Shown in pieces: positions 17,300 to 26,300 of a stretch of DNA of 64,000 nucleotides (the stretch's first letter is position 1; the number at the start of each line of letters is the position of its first letter). The translations under genes were made by a program, and so were the position numbers. This DNA comes from JAAYJR01 sp964545315. Its GTDB lineage: Bacteria; Bacteroidota; Bacteroidia; Bacteroidales; Prolixibacteraceae. The notes below the pieces were generated by a model. That model did no database searches. It was not told the DNA's origin and worked only from the letters and a program-made list of their open reading frames with translations. The stretch lies in contig CAZJGI010000003.1 of the NCBI GenBank assembly GCA_964545315.1, positions 53,488-117,487 on the forward strand, written 5' to 3'.

Positions 17300-18952
17300 T
17301 TAAAATTTTACTCTTAAAATATCTCCGTAGACTGTCATTTTTGGGTGTTTGGCCATAGATCTGAATTGATATTCTTTACCTTCTTTAAATAGTTTTGCTT
17401 TAAGCGAGAATTTTCCTGTTCCTGACATTTCCATATAATCTGTTTCTTTCCAATCATCAGAGTAGAGTTCTTCCACAAATCCGGAATATATCCGGTATTG
17501 AAATCCAACAGTAATGTTTCCTGTATCTCCTGTTTTAACAACTTCACCATTAAAATAAAGTTCATTTTTTTCACGTCCCTTTATTTCTGCATTATGTGTA
17601 ATTACAGTTGGGGGCATGAGGGCAGGAGAAGCATTTGTTATTTTCAGTACTACCGGATTGTGCCACTTATGATTATTATAAATTCTCTGCGCCCTGACGC
17701 AAGATATTTTAAGCCCGTTTTCGGTTTGGTCAAAATATGTTTTGGCATCAACTGCGGGCTGATATTCTACTAATTCACCTGATTGTCCCAAAACTTCCAC
17801 TTTTGAATTCGAGTCAGTACTAACAGATTTTATTGTAAACTCCTTTCTGGAGCCTCGCGGCCAGTCAGGTATCTTAGTCAGAAAGCCGTATAAAGTTTTT
17901 TCTTCAGGCTTCCATGTAAACCAGATATTTTCTTCATGTGGAATTATCCAGGGACTTACATTTTCGATTGCTTCATAGTTAATGAAGTTCCAGGCTGCCA
18001 TTTCCCTGAGTAATTCTTCCTGTTCAACGGGCAACTGCCCATTAGGTTTGGGACCAGTATTCAGAAGAAGGTTACCACCTTTTGCGCGTGTTTCAATGAG
18101 AATTTCAATGAGCCGGTTTCCTGTTTTATAAATTTCATTTGTCGGTTTATATGCCCACTGTGTACCCATGGTAATACAAGCTTCCCACGGCTGTTCAGAA
18201 GGAATGCCTAAAATAGTCTGTTCGGGTGTTTGCATAGCGCCTCTTGTAACTATAATATCCGGTTGAAGGTTCCATACCACTTCTTTGCATTTCTCCTGAA
18301 GAGCACCTTCACCTCCATCAAAAAATATTATATCAATTTTTCCAAAACGGGCCATTAACTCTATACATTGCAGCTCAACCAACTCGAGATATTTTTTCAT
18401 TATATGTTCAGGTATAGGCACAGTGAATCGTCTGCGGACTTGTAATCCGTTTTCATACAGGAAATTGAAATCTTCAGGAGAGTAATAAAACCCAACCGCT
18501 AAACCCATTTTTCTTGTTGCCTCTACATATTCCGATAACAGGTCCCTGCCATATGGAGTATTCATAATATTGAAATCTGTTGTTTGAGTATCCCACATGC
18601 AGAATCCTGAGTGATGTTTTGTCGTGAAGACAATATATTTCATTCCGGCCAGTTTGGCAAGAATTGCAATCTCTTCCGGATCAAAATCTTTAGGATTAAA
18701 AGTTTTTGGAAGGTCATGAACAAACCTGTTAAGATAATCAGCAGATGCTCCGGCCATTGAGTGACTTATTACAACACCCAGCTGGCTGTCAAAACTGAAA
18801 TGTATGAACATACCGAATCCCATTTCTTTAAACCAGGCTAACCTTTCCGGTTTATTAAGGTTCAGATAATCCGCCTCGACAAGATTTTGTGTTTGGGCAA
18901 ATGGAGCAATAAAAGTTATGATAAGGGTTAAACTTATTAATATTTTTTTCAT
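17300..18952 (-). CDS. Alpha-L-fucosidase, GH29, secreted
   Basis: 550 residues with a signal peptide (MKKILISLTLIITFIAPFAQT). The GH29 catalytic domain covers about 30-340: GFGMFIHFSFDS, KYIVFTTKHHSGFCMWDT with the substrate His pair, and GKIDIIFFDGG with the predicted nucleophile Asp212. The GGNLLLNTGPKPNGQLP segment is also characteristic. A beta-sandwich of about 110 residues follows, then an Ig-like tail. GH29 enzymes release alpha-linked L-fucose from glycans with retention. The acid/base Glu is not fixed in sequence and cannot be assigned by eye. The start is 1 base from the stop of the Gfo/Idh/MocA gene, showing cotranscription with the upstream dehydrogenases. Confidence 0.9.
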   Translation of the reverse strand: MKKILISLTLIITFIAPFAQTQNLVEADYLNLNKPERLAWFKEMGFGMFIHFSFDSQLGVVISHSMAGASADYLNRFVHDLPKTFNPKDFDPEEIAILAKLAGMKYIVFTTKHHSGFCMWDTQTTDFNIMNTPYGRDLLSEYVEATRKMGLAVGFYYSPEDFNFLYENGLQVRRRFTVPIPEHIMKKYLELVELQCIELMARFGKIDIIFFDGGEGALQEKCKEVVWNLQPDIIVTRGAMQTPEQTILGIPSEQPWEACITMGTQWAYKPTNEIYKTGNRLIEILIETRAKGGNLLLNTGPKPNGQLPVEQEELLREMAAWNFINYEAIENVSPWIIPHEENIWFTWKPEEKTLYGFLTKIPDWPRGSRKEFTIKSVSTDSNSKVEVLGQSGELVEYQPAVDAKTYFDQTENGLKISCVRAQRIYNNHKWHNPVVLKITNASPALMPPTVITHNAEIKGREKNELYFNGEVVKTGDTGNITVGFQYRIYSGFVEELYSDDWKETDYMEMSGTGKFSLKAKLFKEGKEYQFRSMAKHPKMTVYGDILRVKF

Positions 18953-18953
18953 G

Positions 18954-20102
18954 TTAATATATTATGGAATTGTTAGTTATAAGTCTTCCATCCATATCAT
19001 CCCTGTTCCACTCAGGGCTCAGGGGAAATTTTAACGGAGCTTTGTCGCGGGCAGATCTGTAAATCGCAGTAAATAATTCCACCGTTCTTCGTCCATCTTC
19101 ACCTGTAACCAAGGGCTTTGTACCAGTTTCAAGGGCATTCAGAAAATTTTTTATCTGTTGTTCCATATAGTATACAGTGGGATTAATTAAATTGAAAAAA
19201 TCAGAATCTTCCTTTACCCATTTATCAAGTAATTGTTCTTCTCCCGGAATTGTCCATAAGTCATTAACAGGAGGTTCGAGTACATTAGACATTCCCGCAA
19301 CAAACATAGCACCACCGTCGGTTTGGACACCAACTGATGCTCCATTTTCTCCATGTACATGAACTTTCCCAAAAATTCCGGGTTTTTGAGAGTTGCTTAC
19401 AATAATATTTCCGATACCACCATTTTTAAATTGAATAATAGCAATAGCTGTATCTTCGACTTCAATATAGGGATGGTTCAGATTTTTCCACAATCCGTAA
19501 ACTTCCTCAATTTCCCCCATAAACCAGAGCAAAATATCCAGCTGGTGAGGTGCCTGATTTACCAATACACCGCCTCCTTCCATGCTCCAGGTTCCTCTCC
19601 ACTCATCAGCATCGTAATACTGTTTATCCCGCCAACCCAGCATGTTAATAGTTCCCAGAACAGGTTTCCCTATCTTACCTGAGTCAATTGCATTTTTTAC
19701 CCTTTTGACAGGTTCATACCAGCGACGTTGGCTGATTACTCCCAGTTCAACACAATTGTTTTTACAGGCGTTGATAATTTCATCACAATCTCTGAGGTCT
19801 GAAGCGAGCGGTTTTTCAACAATAACATGTGCGCCTGCATTTGCTGCTGCTACTGACGGTTCACGATGAAAAGGGTGGGGTGTGCAGACAATAACCAGAT
19901 CGATTCTTTTTTTTTGTACCATTATTCCTATGTCCCCGAAAGCCTCTGTATTATGCTGGATTGCAAAATTTTCAGCAGATTTTTTAGTCCTGCTCCATAC
20001 ACCTTCCAGGCTGGCGTTACTTATATTTTTTATAGCCTCAGCATGCAGGTGTGCTACTTTTCCACAACCCAGAATGGCAATATTATATATTCTGTTACTC
20101 AT
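18954..20102 (-). CDS. Gfo/Idh/MocA family oxidoreductase
   Basis: 382 residues. An N-terminal Rossmann fold (NIAILGCGKVAHLHAEAIK) is followed by the family motif VEKPLASD with the conserved EKP, then the C-terminal alpha/beta domain with the WRGTWSMEGGGVLVNQAPHQLDILLWFMG segment carrying the conserved His. These enzymes oxidise or reduce sugars and inositols with NAD(P)H. The gene lies between a zinc-type alcohol dehydrogenase (16 bases upstream) and a fucosidase (1 base downstream), suggesting a role in oxidising the sugar released by the glycosidase. Substrate is not known. Confidence 0.9.
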   Translation of the reverse strand: MSNRIYNIAILGCGKVAHLHAEAIKNISNASLEGVWSRTKKSAENFAIQHNTEAFGDIGIMVQKKRIDLVIVCTPHPFHREPSVAAANAGAHVIVEKPLASDLRDCDEIINACKNNCVELGVISQRRWYEPVKRVKNAIDSGKIGKPVLGTINMLGWRDKQYYDADEWRGTWSMEGGGVLVNQAPHQLDILLWFMGEIEEVYGLWKNLNHPYIEVEDTAIAIIQFKNGGIGNIIVSNSQKPGIFGKVHVHGENGASVGVQTDGGAMFVAGMSNVLEPPVNDLWTIPGEEQLLDKWVKEDSDFFNLINPTVYYMEQQIKNFLNALETGTKPLVTGEDGRRTVELFTAIYRSARDKAPLKFPLSPEWNRDDMDGRLITNNSIIY

Positions 20103-20118
20103 TATTTAAAATAGGAAT

Positions 20119-21150
20119 TTAAGGGGTGAGTATTACTTTATTTAATCCTTTTTCCTTGTTATATAAACGCTCAAACCAGGCAGCTCCTTCCGATAAAGGT
20201 GCTACGGCCGAGATAAGTTTATTGACTTCCACTTTTTTGCCGGCAAGAAGTTCAAGTACTAATTCATATTCACCTTTAATAGCACAACTTCCAAGCACCT
20301 TCATTTCCTGAGTAACCACTTTTTGTAATGGGAATTTGATTTGTGGTGACAAATTTCCAACCAGGACAACAGTACCTCCTTTTCGAGTATTATCAATACA
20401 AAAATTAGCGGTATCTTCGATACCTACTACATCAAAAGAGAAGTCGACTCCCCTGTTATGTGTTTTCGATTTTATGATATGACTTATATCCGGTGTATCC
20501 GGCTTCATTGCATAATCAGCTCCAAAGTCTGCTGCCATATCCAGTTTATTACTATCTACATCTATTGCAAAGACCAGATTGGCCCCGAATAGTTTTAGTA
20601 GTTTAATTACAAAACTGCCAATCATGCCGACACCTGCAACAATTGTTTTGCTACCCGGTATTATTCCTGAGATATTTATTGCATGGGCAGCAACGGCAAT
20701 TGGTTCAACCATTGCTGCTTCAACAAATGATACATTTTCAGGAATACGGTAAAGTATGTGTTGAGGTACGGCGACTTTCTCTGCAAATGCCCCTTCTCTT
20801 TTATATTCGCCGGGAGATACACCGAGTACCTGTCTGTTGTCGCTCAGATTGTAATGGCCATTTAAAGTATACCAGTCATTCAGTCTGTAAATAGTAGAAT
20901 CAAAAGTAACACGATCACCAATTTGCCAGTTAGTGACATTAGTACCTTTTTCTACAATTACCCCTGAAGCTTCGTGACCCATGACAACAGGTGGTATCCT
21001 GCGGCCTGTGCTGCCATCCATGCCGTGAACATCACTGCCACATATTCCACAGGCTTTGACTTCAATTAAAACTTCATCATCTGTAATAACGGGATCAGGA
21101 AAATCCCTGTAATTAAGCTGATTATATTCATCCAATACAAGAGCTTTCAT
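20119..21150 (-). CDS. Medium-chain alcohol/polyol dehydrogenase lacking the structural zinc site
   Basis: 343 residues of the MDR superfamily: catalytic zinc ligands in ACGICGSDVHG (Cys37) and GHE (His59-Glu60), then a Rossmann fold with VAGVGMIGSFVIKLLKLFGA and an acidic NAD-specific end (FAIDVD). The lobe that normally carries four zinc-binding Cys (between VTFDSTIY and DNRQVLG, residues 88-104) reads RLNDWYTLNGHYNLS with no Cys, so the structural zinc is lost although flanking residues match the usual family. The closest relatives by pattern are sorbitol/threonine/butanediol dehydrogenases. It is the second gene in the operon, 34 bases after the NIPSNAP gene, and likely acts on a sugar or sugar alcohol. 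Confidence 0.85.
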   Translation of the reverse strand: MKALVLDEYNQLNYRDFPDPVITDDEVLIEVKACGICGSDVHGMDGSTGRRIPPVVMGHEASGVIVEKGTNVTNWQIGDRVTFDSTIYRLNDWYTLNGHYNLSDNRQVLGVSPGEYKREGAFAEKVAVPQHILYRIPENVSFVEAAMVEPIAVAAHAINISGIIPGSKTIVAGVGMIGSFVIKLLKLFGANLVFAIDVDSNKLDMAADFGADYAMKPDTPDISHIIKSKTHNRGVDFSFDVVGIEDTANFCIDNTRKGGTVVLVGNLSPQIKFPLQKVVTQEMKVLGSCAIKGEYELVLELLAGKKVEVNKLISAVAPLSEGAAWFERLYNKEKGLNKVILTP

Positions 21151-21184
21151 ATTTATTTTTGACCATAAATAATCTTATTTTATT

Positions 21185-21961
21185 CTATATCTGGCTGTAA
21201 TCAGCCGGTAGCAGAAATTTTTTGCGTACTGTGCTTACAGTATTGGCATATTCCTGTTTCACCCGCATTGTATTCCACTCATCGCTGATTCTGAATTTAT
21301 TCCAGTTAGCCTCTCTCTCATCCATATCTTTAAACCAGAGCATATACGTAAGGGCCGGCATATGCCTGCCAGCAAGTAATTCTCCAAATAATAACGGGTG
21401 GAGTCCGACTTTCTCAAATAGCGGGATTTCTTCAACATTGAACATTTTGACTTTTCTCCTGAACGCATCTTCATTATAACTCTCATAAGTCCTCAGTTCA
21501 AAAAGCCCTCTGTTAACTGACGGCTGTTTAAAATGAGTAATTCCATCAAAAGCTTCCATTAAAAATGTCTCATATCTTTCAAAAACAGGATTGTCAGCCG
21601 GCAAAGAAAAGTATTCCCTTCCTGCTTCCAGAAATGTCTTATCACTTTTCATGCTTTGAACAGCATCCCAATAACCTTCAGGACTTCTGTGTGCATGAAG
21701 GATATATGCTACAGGAGGTTCTTCAAGACTATATTCATAAAATACACCAACTTTCGCACCTCTTTTATTTAGAAAGGGGATAACTGCTTCAGTATAGTAC
21801 TTTTTTAATTGATTTTTTCCATTTCCCCCAATCAGTTGGTAAACCTTGAGTTCATAAATATCTTTCTCAGCATATGGAGCATTGGAAGCTTTTAAGGTGG
21901 CTGACGTTATAGCTGTTCCAGCTATTAAGGCCGTGTTTTTCATAAATGATCTTCGTTTCAT
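21185..21961 (-). CDS. NIPSNAP family protein with Tat signal
   Basis: 258 residues from the preferred start at 21961; the ORF could begin seven codons earlier, but the later Met places MKRRSFMKN at the N-terminus, a twin-arginine motif followed by a hydrophobic TALIAGTAITSA stretch, so export by Tat is likely. Two NIPSNAP repeats follow, one starting IYELKVYQLIGG and the second GLFELRTYESYNED, the latter ending with a TYMLWFKDMDEREANWNKF segment. NIPSNAP domains belong to the dimeric alpha-beta barrel superfamily; no enzyme activity is established. It is the first gene of the operon with the alcohol dehydrogenase, Gfo/Idh/MocA oxidoreductase and fucosidase. Confidence 0.85.
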   Translation of the reverse strand: MKRRSFMKNTALIAGTAITSATLKASNAPYAEKDIYELKVYQLIGGNGKNQLKKYYTEAVIPFLNKRGAKVGVFYEYSLEEPPVAYILHAHRSPEGYWDAVQSMKSDKTFLEAGREYFSLPADNPVFERYETFLMEAFDGITHFKQPSVNRGLFELRTYESYNEDAFRRKVKMFNVEEIPLFEKVGLHPLLFGELLAGRHMPALTYMLWFKDMDEREANWNKFRISDEWNTMRVKQEYANTVSTVRKKFLLPADYSQI

Positions 21962-22080
21962 AATATTATTTTTTGCAGCCAATATACAAATTCCTTAAAA
22001 TTAATTCCTGATAATGGCATAATAATTGAATAAATAAATTGTTGAATAATTAGAATAGTGAATTAAATAATGATATTGCC

Positions 22081-22668
22081 ATGAAAAAATTAATAATTAT
22101 TATTACAATTTTAACAATTTCAATATCACTATCAGCACAGATGATATTTGATTTAGGCATAAAGGCCGGTTTTACTAATTCAAAAGTTTATGCAAATATT
22201 CATGAATTTAACAGCGAATCAATATTAAGGTATCATATTGGTGCATTTGGACGTGTGGGATTTAACCGTGTTTATCTTCAACCGGAAGCCTATTATAGCG
22301 CTAAAGGAGGTGAACTGGAAGGAAGTATTCTTGATGTTACCAGCAGATTTGATTTTAACAGCCTGGATATTCCACTATTACTGGGAATTAAAATTATTGA
22401 TGGAGAAAAGGGAAATTTAAGGTTGATGGCAGGTCCGGTATTCAGTATATTAACATCCAGCGATATTGAAGGGGATGATATTTTAGATACTGATTACTAT
22501 AAAAATCATTATTACGGATTTCAATACGGAATAGGCGCTGATATTTTTGGAATAACACTCGATGCCAGAGTGGAAAACGCATCAGATAAGTTTTATCAAA
22601 ATTCTGACCAGGGATTTAACGTTAAGAATAACACATTTATGATATCAGTAGGATTTAAGATATTCTAA
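22081..22668 (+). CDS. Outer-membrane beta-barrel protein, PorT-like
   Basis: 195 residues with a signal peptide (MKKLIIIITILTISISLSAQ). The mature part has the same family pattern as the gene at 181-828: FDLGIKAGFTNSK, LQPEAYYSAKGGEL, FDFNSLDIPLLLGIK and LMAGPVFSIL, ending in a strand ending IF. It is a small eight-stranded barrel in the outer membrane; role unknown. It is divergent from the NIPSNAP operon and convergent with the ThuA gene. Confidence 0.8.
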   Translation: MKKLIIIITILTISISLSAQMIFDLGIKAGFTNSKVYANIHEFNSESILRYHIGAFGRVGFNRVYLQPEAYYSAKGGELEGSILDVTSRFDFNSLDIPLLLGIKIIDGEKGNLRLMAGPVFSILTSSDIEGDDILDTDYYKNHYYGFQYGIGADIFGITLDARVENASDKFYQNSDQGFNVKNNTFMISVGFKIF

Positions 22669-22712
22669 GTTCTGCTGATGACCGAATTAACTTTCAGTCT
22701 TTATTTTATTTA

Positions 22713-23474
22713 TTAATCAATACGCCTGGCAGCCCAGTTGATGGCATTTTGAATATGTTCGATGATCAATTTATCCTGAAATGCCTCGTGAGTATGTCCA
22801 AATACAGTATAAAATGAACGGGTGCCTTTAACTTCCTGCCACCAGATTACAGGATGATCGTTCATTTTCCAGCTATCATTATTAGCTTTTTTAATAGAGG
22901 ATTCATCTAATTTTGCCAGGACATTTACCCTGGCTCCGGGATTTTCTTTAAAAGAATACCACTCATCAAAAGTAGTATATACTTTCATGCCCTTAAAAGG
23001 TATCATTGCAGGATGTTGAGTATCTTCAAATATTACTGTCCCTGTCTGGGCCGGAGGATGTGTTCTGAAATAAGCGCCTATTACCTCTCCATAGTATGGC
23101 CACTCATATTCAAAATCTGCAGCTGCATGTATTCCAACCACTCCTTTGCTGCTTCCGGCAAATTTCTCAAAAGCTTTTTGTTCATTATCCTTTAACACAT
23201 CACCAGTCGGATTAAGAAAAATTATCACATCGATTTTCGAAAGAATATCATCATTGAATAATGAACCATCCTCGGTAGCAGTGATGATCCAGTTTTGTTT
23301 ACTGCTTAAATCATAAAGCATTTTTAATCCGGATGATATCGACTCATGCCTGTATCCGGTAGTTTTAGAAAAAACTAAAAGGTTAATTGGTTTTTCTGGT
23401 GGATTTTTATCTTCTGCAACTGTCATGAGACTTATCAGAAATGCAAATATACCCACTAAAATAATTCTTGCCAT
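22713..23474 (-). CDS. ThuA domain protein, secreted
   Basis: 253 residues from the Met at 23474; the longer reading begins 19 codons upstream but adds only a poor extension, whereas MARIILVGIFAFLISLMTVAE gives a normal signal peptide. The ThuA (class I amidotransferase-like) fold is clear: INLLVFSKTTGYRHESISSG, GVVGIHAAADFEYEWPYYGEVIGAYFRTHP and the late PVIWWQEVKGTRSFYTVFGHT segment. The domain is common near sugar catabolic genes in Bacteroidota and is thought to act on sugar derivatives, but the reaction is unknown. It sits next to the fucosidase operon and may belong to the same carbohydrate programme. Confidence 0.85.
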   Translation of the reverse strand: MARIILVGIFAFLISLMTVAEDKNPPEKPINLLVFSKTTGYRHESISSGLKMLYDLSSKQNWIITATEDGSLFNDDILSKIDVIIFLNPTGDVLKDNEQKAFEKFAGSSKGVVGIHAAADFEYEWPYYGEVIGAYFRTHPPAQTGTVIFEDTQHPAMIPFKGMKVYTTFDEWYSFKENPGARVNVLAKLDESSIKKANNDSWKMNDHPVIWWQEVKGTRSFYTVFGHTHEAFQDKLIIEHIQNAINWAARRID

Positions 23475-23725
23475 CTTTGATTTTTTAAAAGTAACTGAAC
23501 ACAAGGTTAAGAAAACTATTTGTAAAAACATTCAAAAAAATAATGAAATCGTATTTAAAATAAGAATCCTGAATTACGTACTCGAAGATTAGGTTTGTCG
23601 GAAGCTAATTTTCATTTATATTCAACGATAACGCGAACCAGGCATCGCTTATGGCCAATATAAAATAGATTATCACAAGTATACGCAATATCTATTTATT
23701 ATATTTGCCTGAAATAAAAAGCAAC

Positions 23726-24952
23726 ATGCACGAAATTATTTTTTGGACTATCATAGCTATTATTATTATCGATTTTATTTTTGAGAATTACCTGGAGTAT
23801 CTTAATACAAAGATGATGGGGACTGATTTGCCGGATGAATTGCAAGGAATATACGATCAGGAAAAATATGCAAAACAACAATCATACCAGCGTGAAAATC
23901 ATCGTTTTGGAATAGTAGTGGGTACATTCAGTTTGATTATAATGCTGGGAATGTTTCTTTTTTTCGGTTTTGCTTTTGTTGATAAAATAGCATGGAATAT
24001 TACTGCCAACGCAATTTTAGCCTCCCTCATATTTTTTGGAGTTATTATGTTTGCATCTGATATATTAAATATTCCCTTCTCACTGTATGATATTTTTGTG
24101 ATAGAAGAGAAATACGGATTTAATAAAACTACTGTTAAGACATTTATATTGGATAAAGTAAAAGGTTGGTTTTTAGGGGCAATCATCGGTGGAGGATTGC
24201 TGGCGCTAATAGTTTTTATTTATCAGAAAACAGAAAATATGTTTTGGATTTATGCGTGGGTTGTAATTGCGGCGTTCAGTATTTTTATGAGTATGTTCTA
24301 CTCCAATCTCATTGTGCCACTGTTCAATAAGCAGACACCGCTGGAAGAGGGAAAGCTTAGGGATGCAATTCGTAATTTTGCCAAAGATGTTGGATTTAGG
24401 CTGGACGATATATATGTAATTAACGGATCAAAAAGGTCCTCAAAAGCAAATGCGTATTTTACAGGACTGGGCAGAAAGAAAAGGGTAGTACTATATGATA
24501 CTCTGATTGAAGAAATGGAAACTGAAGAGATTGTTGCCGTTCTGGCACATGAAATAGGTCACTACAAAAAGAAACATGTTTTGCAGGGAATAGCGATTTC
24601 TTTAATCCAAACCGGTATAGTATTATTTCTGTTTTCTTTGCTCATTGACAATCCAACTCTAAGTAAAGCCCTGGGGGTTGATAAGCCAAATTTTCACATC
24701 GGAATGGTTGCCTTTGGTGTTTTATATTCACCTGTATCCTTTATTCTAGGTATATTCATGAATATGTTATCACGTAAAAATGAGTTTCAGGCCGATGAAT
24801 TTGCAGCTGTTCATTACAGGCCGGAGGCCTTGGCATCTGCCCTGAAGAAACTTTCCGGTAAGAATCTTAGTAATCTTACACCGCATCCTTTGTATGTATT
24901 TTTTAATTATTCACACCCGCCGTTAATTGAGAGATTGAAATATCTGAAATGA
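23726..24952 (+). CDS. M48 family (Ste24/CAAX-type) membrane metalloprotease
   Basis: 408 residues from ATG 23726; a TTG seven codons earlier is possible but overlaps a TATATTTG promoter-like box at 23700-23707. There are about six membrane segments. The zinc site is HEIGHYKKKH (HExxH), with the third ligand Glu in the later ENEFQADEFA segment, here seen as RKNEFQADEFAA. IEEKYGFNKTT is also typical of Ste24 homologues. The family cleaves membrane or secreted proteins; Bacteroidota lack CAAX prenylation, so the substrate differs from yeast. The stop overlaps the cinA start by four bases (ATGA), showing translational coupling. Confidence 0.93.
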   Translation: MHEIIFWTIIAIIIIDFIFENYLEYLNTKMMGTDLPDELQGIYDQEKYAKQQSYQRENHRFGIVVGTFSLIIMLGMFLFFGFAFVDKIAWNITANAILASLIFFGVIMFASDILNIPFSLYDIFVIEEKYGFNKTTVKTFILDKVKGWFLGAIIGGGLLALIVFIYQKTENMFWIYAWVVIAAFSIFMSMFYSNLIVPLFNKQTPLEEGKLRDAIRNFAKDVGFRLDDIYVINGSKRSSKANAYFTGLGRKKRVVLYDTLIEEMETEEIVAVLAHEIGHYKKKHVLQGIAISLIQTGIVLFLFSLLIDNPTLSKALGVDKPNFHIGMVAFGVLYSPVSFILGIFMNMLSRKNEFQADEFAAVHYRPEALASALKKLSGKNLSNLTPHPLYVFFNYSHPPLIERLKYLK

Positions 24953-26193
24953 AAGCAGAAATAATAACCATAGGAGACGAAATACTTATTGGACAAATAA
25001 TAGATACAAACTCAGCATGGATTGCTGAACAGTTCAATCTGTATGGTATTGAAATATATCAAATTACCTCAGTCCATGATGACCCCCGACATATAACCAG
25101 GGCTTTAAAGAACGCAGAGAAGAAAGTGGACATTGTTATTCTGACAGGTGGTTTAGGGTCCACTAAGGATGATATAACCAAGCAGGTTTTATGTAATTAT
25201 TTTAATACAAAACTGGTGTTTCATGAACCTGTATTTGAAAATATCAAACAAAGGTTTAAGAACAGAAATATCGATATTAACAAACTTAACAGGGATCAGG
25301 CATTGGTACCTGAGGCTTGCCAGGTATTAATCAACAGGATGGGAACTGCCCCTGGCATGTGGTTTGAAAAAAACGATACTATTTATGTATCAGTTCCGGG
25401 AGTGCCTTTTGAGATGAAGTACCTTGTTGCGAATGAAATTTTACCACGTTTAGAGAGCCTTGGAAGAGTTAAAGCTATTTATCATAAAACGGTTAACACA
25501 CTGGGACTTCCTGAATCAATACTTGCGGAGCTAATAGAAAATTGGGAAATCTCACTGCCCCGTAATATAAAACTGGCATATTTGCCTAATCCTTTGTCGG
25601 TTCGGTTAAGGTTGTCGGCTGTGGGAACTGATTTAAAGGTTATAGAGAAGCAGGTCGCAGAAGAGATAGAAAAGTTAAAGAGGATTATTCCTGATAATAT
25701 TTATAGTTTTGATAACGAATCACTTGCAGAGGTTATTGGGAAAATGCTAAAATCTAAGGAAAAGACTCTTTCACTTGCCGAAAGTTGCACAGGAGGTTAT
25801 ATTTCACAGTTAATTACATCCATCCCGGGGAGTTCATCGTATTATAAAGGAAGTATCACAGCCTATTCAAATGAGGTCAAATGCAATGTCCTCGACGTAA
25901 ACATGACTTCGATTGAAGAATTCGGCGCTGTCAGCAATCAGGTTGTAAGCGAAATGGCGCAGGGAGTGAGGAAATTATTGAAATCTGATTATTCAATTGC
26001 TACATCAGGAATAGCCGGTCCTGACGGGGGAACTCCGGAAAAACCTGTTGGAACTGTCTGGATTGCAATTGCAGATGAAAATAGTGTTACTGCAGAAAAA
26101 TTTGTTTTTGGAGATAACAGGGAACGTAATATAATCAGATCATCACAAACTGCGCTGCAAATGTTAAGGAAGAAATTGATAAAATTTATGTAG
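24949..26193 (+). CDS. cinA: CinA: competence/damage-inducible protein with NMN amidohydrolase domain
   Basis: 414 residues. The N-terminal COG1058 domain (residues 1-170, MoCF-like) has ITIGDEILIGQIIDTNSAW and TGGLGSTKDD (usual GLGPT has Ser for Pro). The C-terminal CinA domain has SLAESCTGGYISQLIT with Ser279 as the predicted catalytic residue, and ATSGIAGPDGGTPEKPVGTVWIA. The enzyme recycles pyridine nucleotides, by hydrolysing ADP-ribose (N-terminal domain) and deamidating NMN to NaMN (C-terminal domain), and is linked to competence in some bacteria. It overlaps the M48 protease gene and is followed after 107 bases by a divergent paralogue. Confidence 0.95.
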   Translation: MKAEIITIGDEILIGQIIDTNSAWIAEQFNLYGIEIYQITSVHDDPRHITRALKNAEKKVDIVILTGGLGSTKDDITKQVLCNYFNTKLVFHEPVFENIKQRFKNRNIDINKLNRDQALVPEACQVLINRMGTAPGMWFEKNDTIYVSVPGVPFEMKYLVANEILPRLESLGRVKAIYHKTVNTLGLPESILAELIENWEISLPRNIKLAYLPNPLSVRLRLSAVGTDLKVIEKQVAEEIEKLKRIIPDNIYSFDNESLAEVIGKMLKSKEKTLSLAESCTGGYISQLITSIPGSSSYYKGSITAYSNEVKCNVLDVNMTSIEEFGAVSNQVVSEMAQGVRKLLKSDYSIATSGIAGPDGGTPEKPVGTVWIAIADENSVTAEKFVFGDNRERNIIRSSQTALQMLRKKLIKFM

Positions 26194-26300
26194 TAAAATA
26201 TTTCCGGCCAGAATAAACGGTCTGCGATTTTTATTATTTTTGATATAGTTAATTTTCCTGTATTTTGATTCTAATTTCAGTTATTAATAAATAAAAACCT

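Noticed and set aside
23705..23725. TTG start for the M48 protease
   Set aside because: It would put the start inside a TATATTTG promoter-like box, and the ATG at 23726 gives a normal N-terminus.
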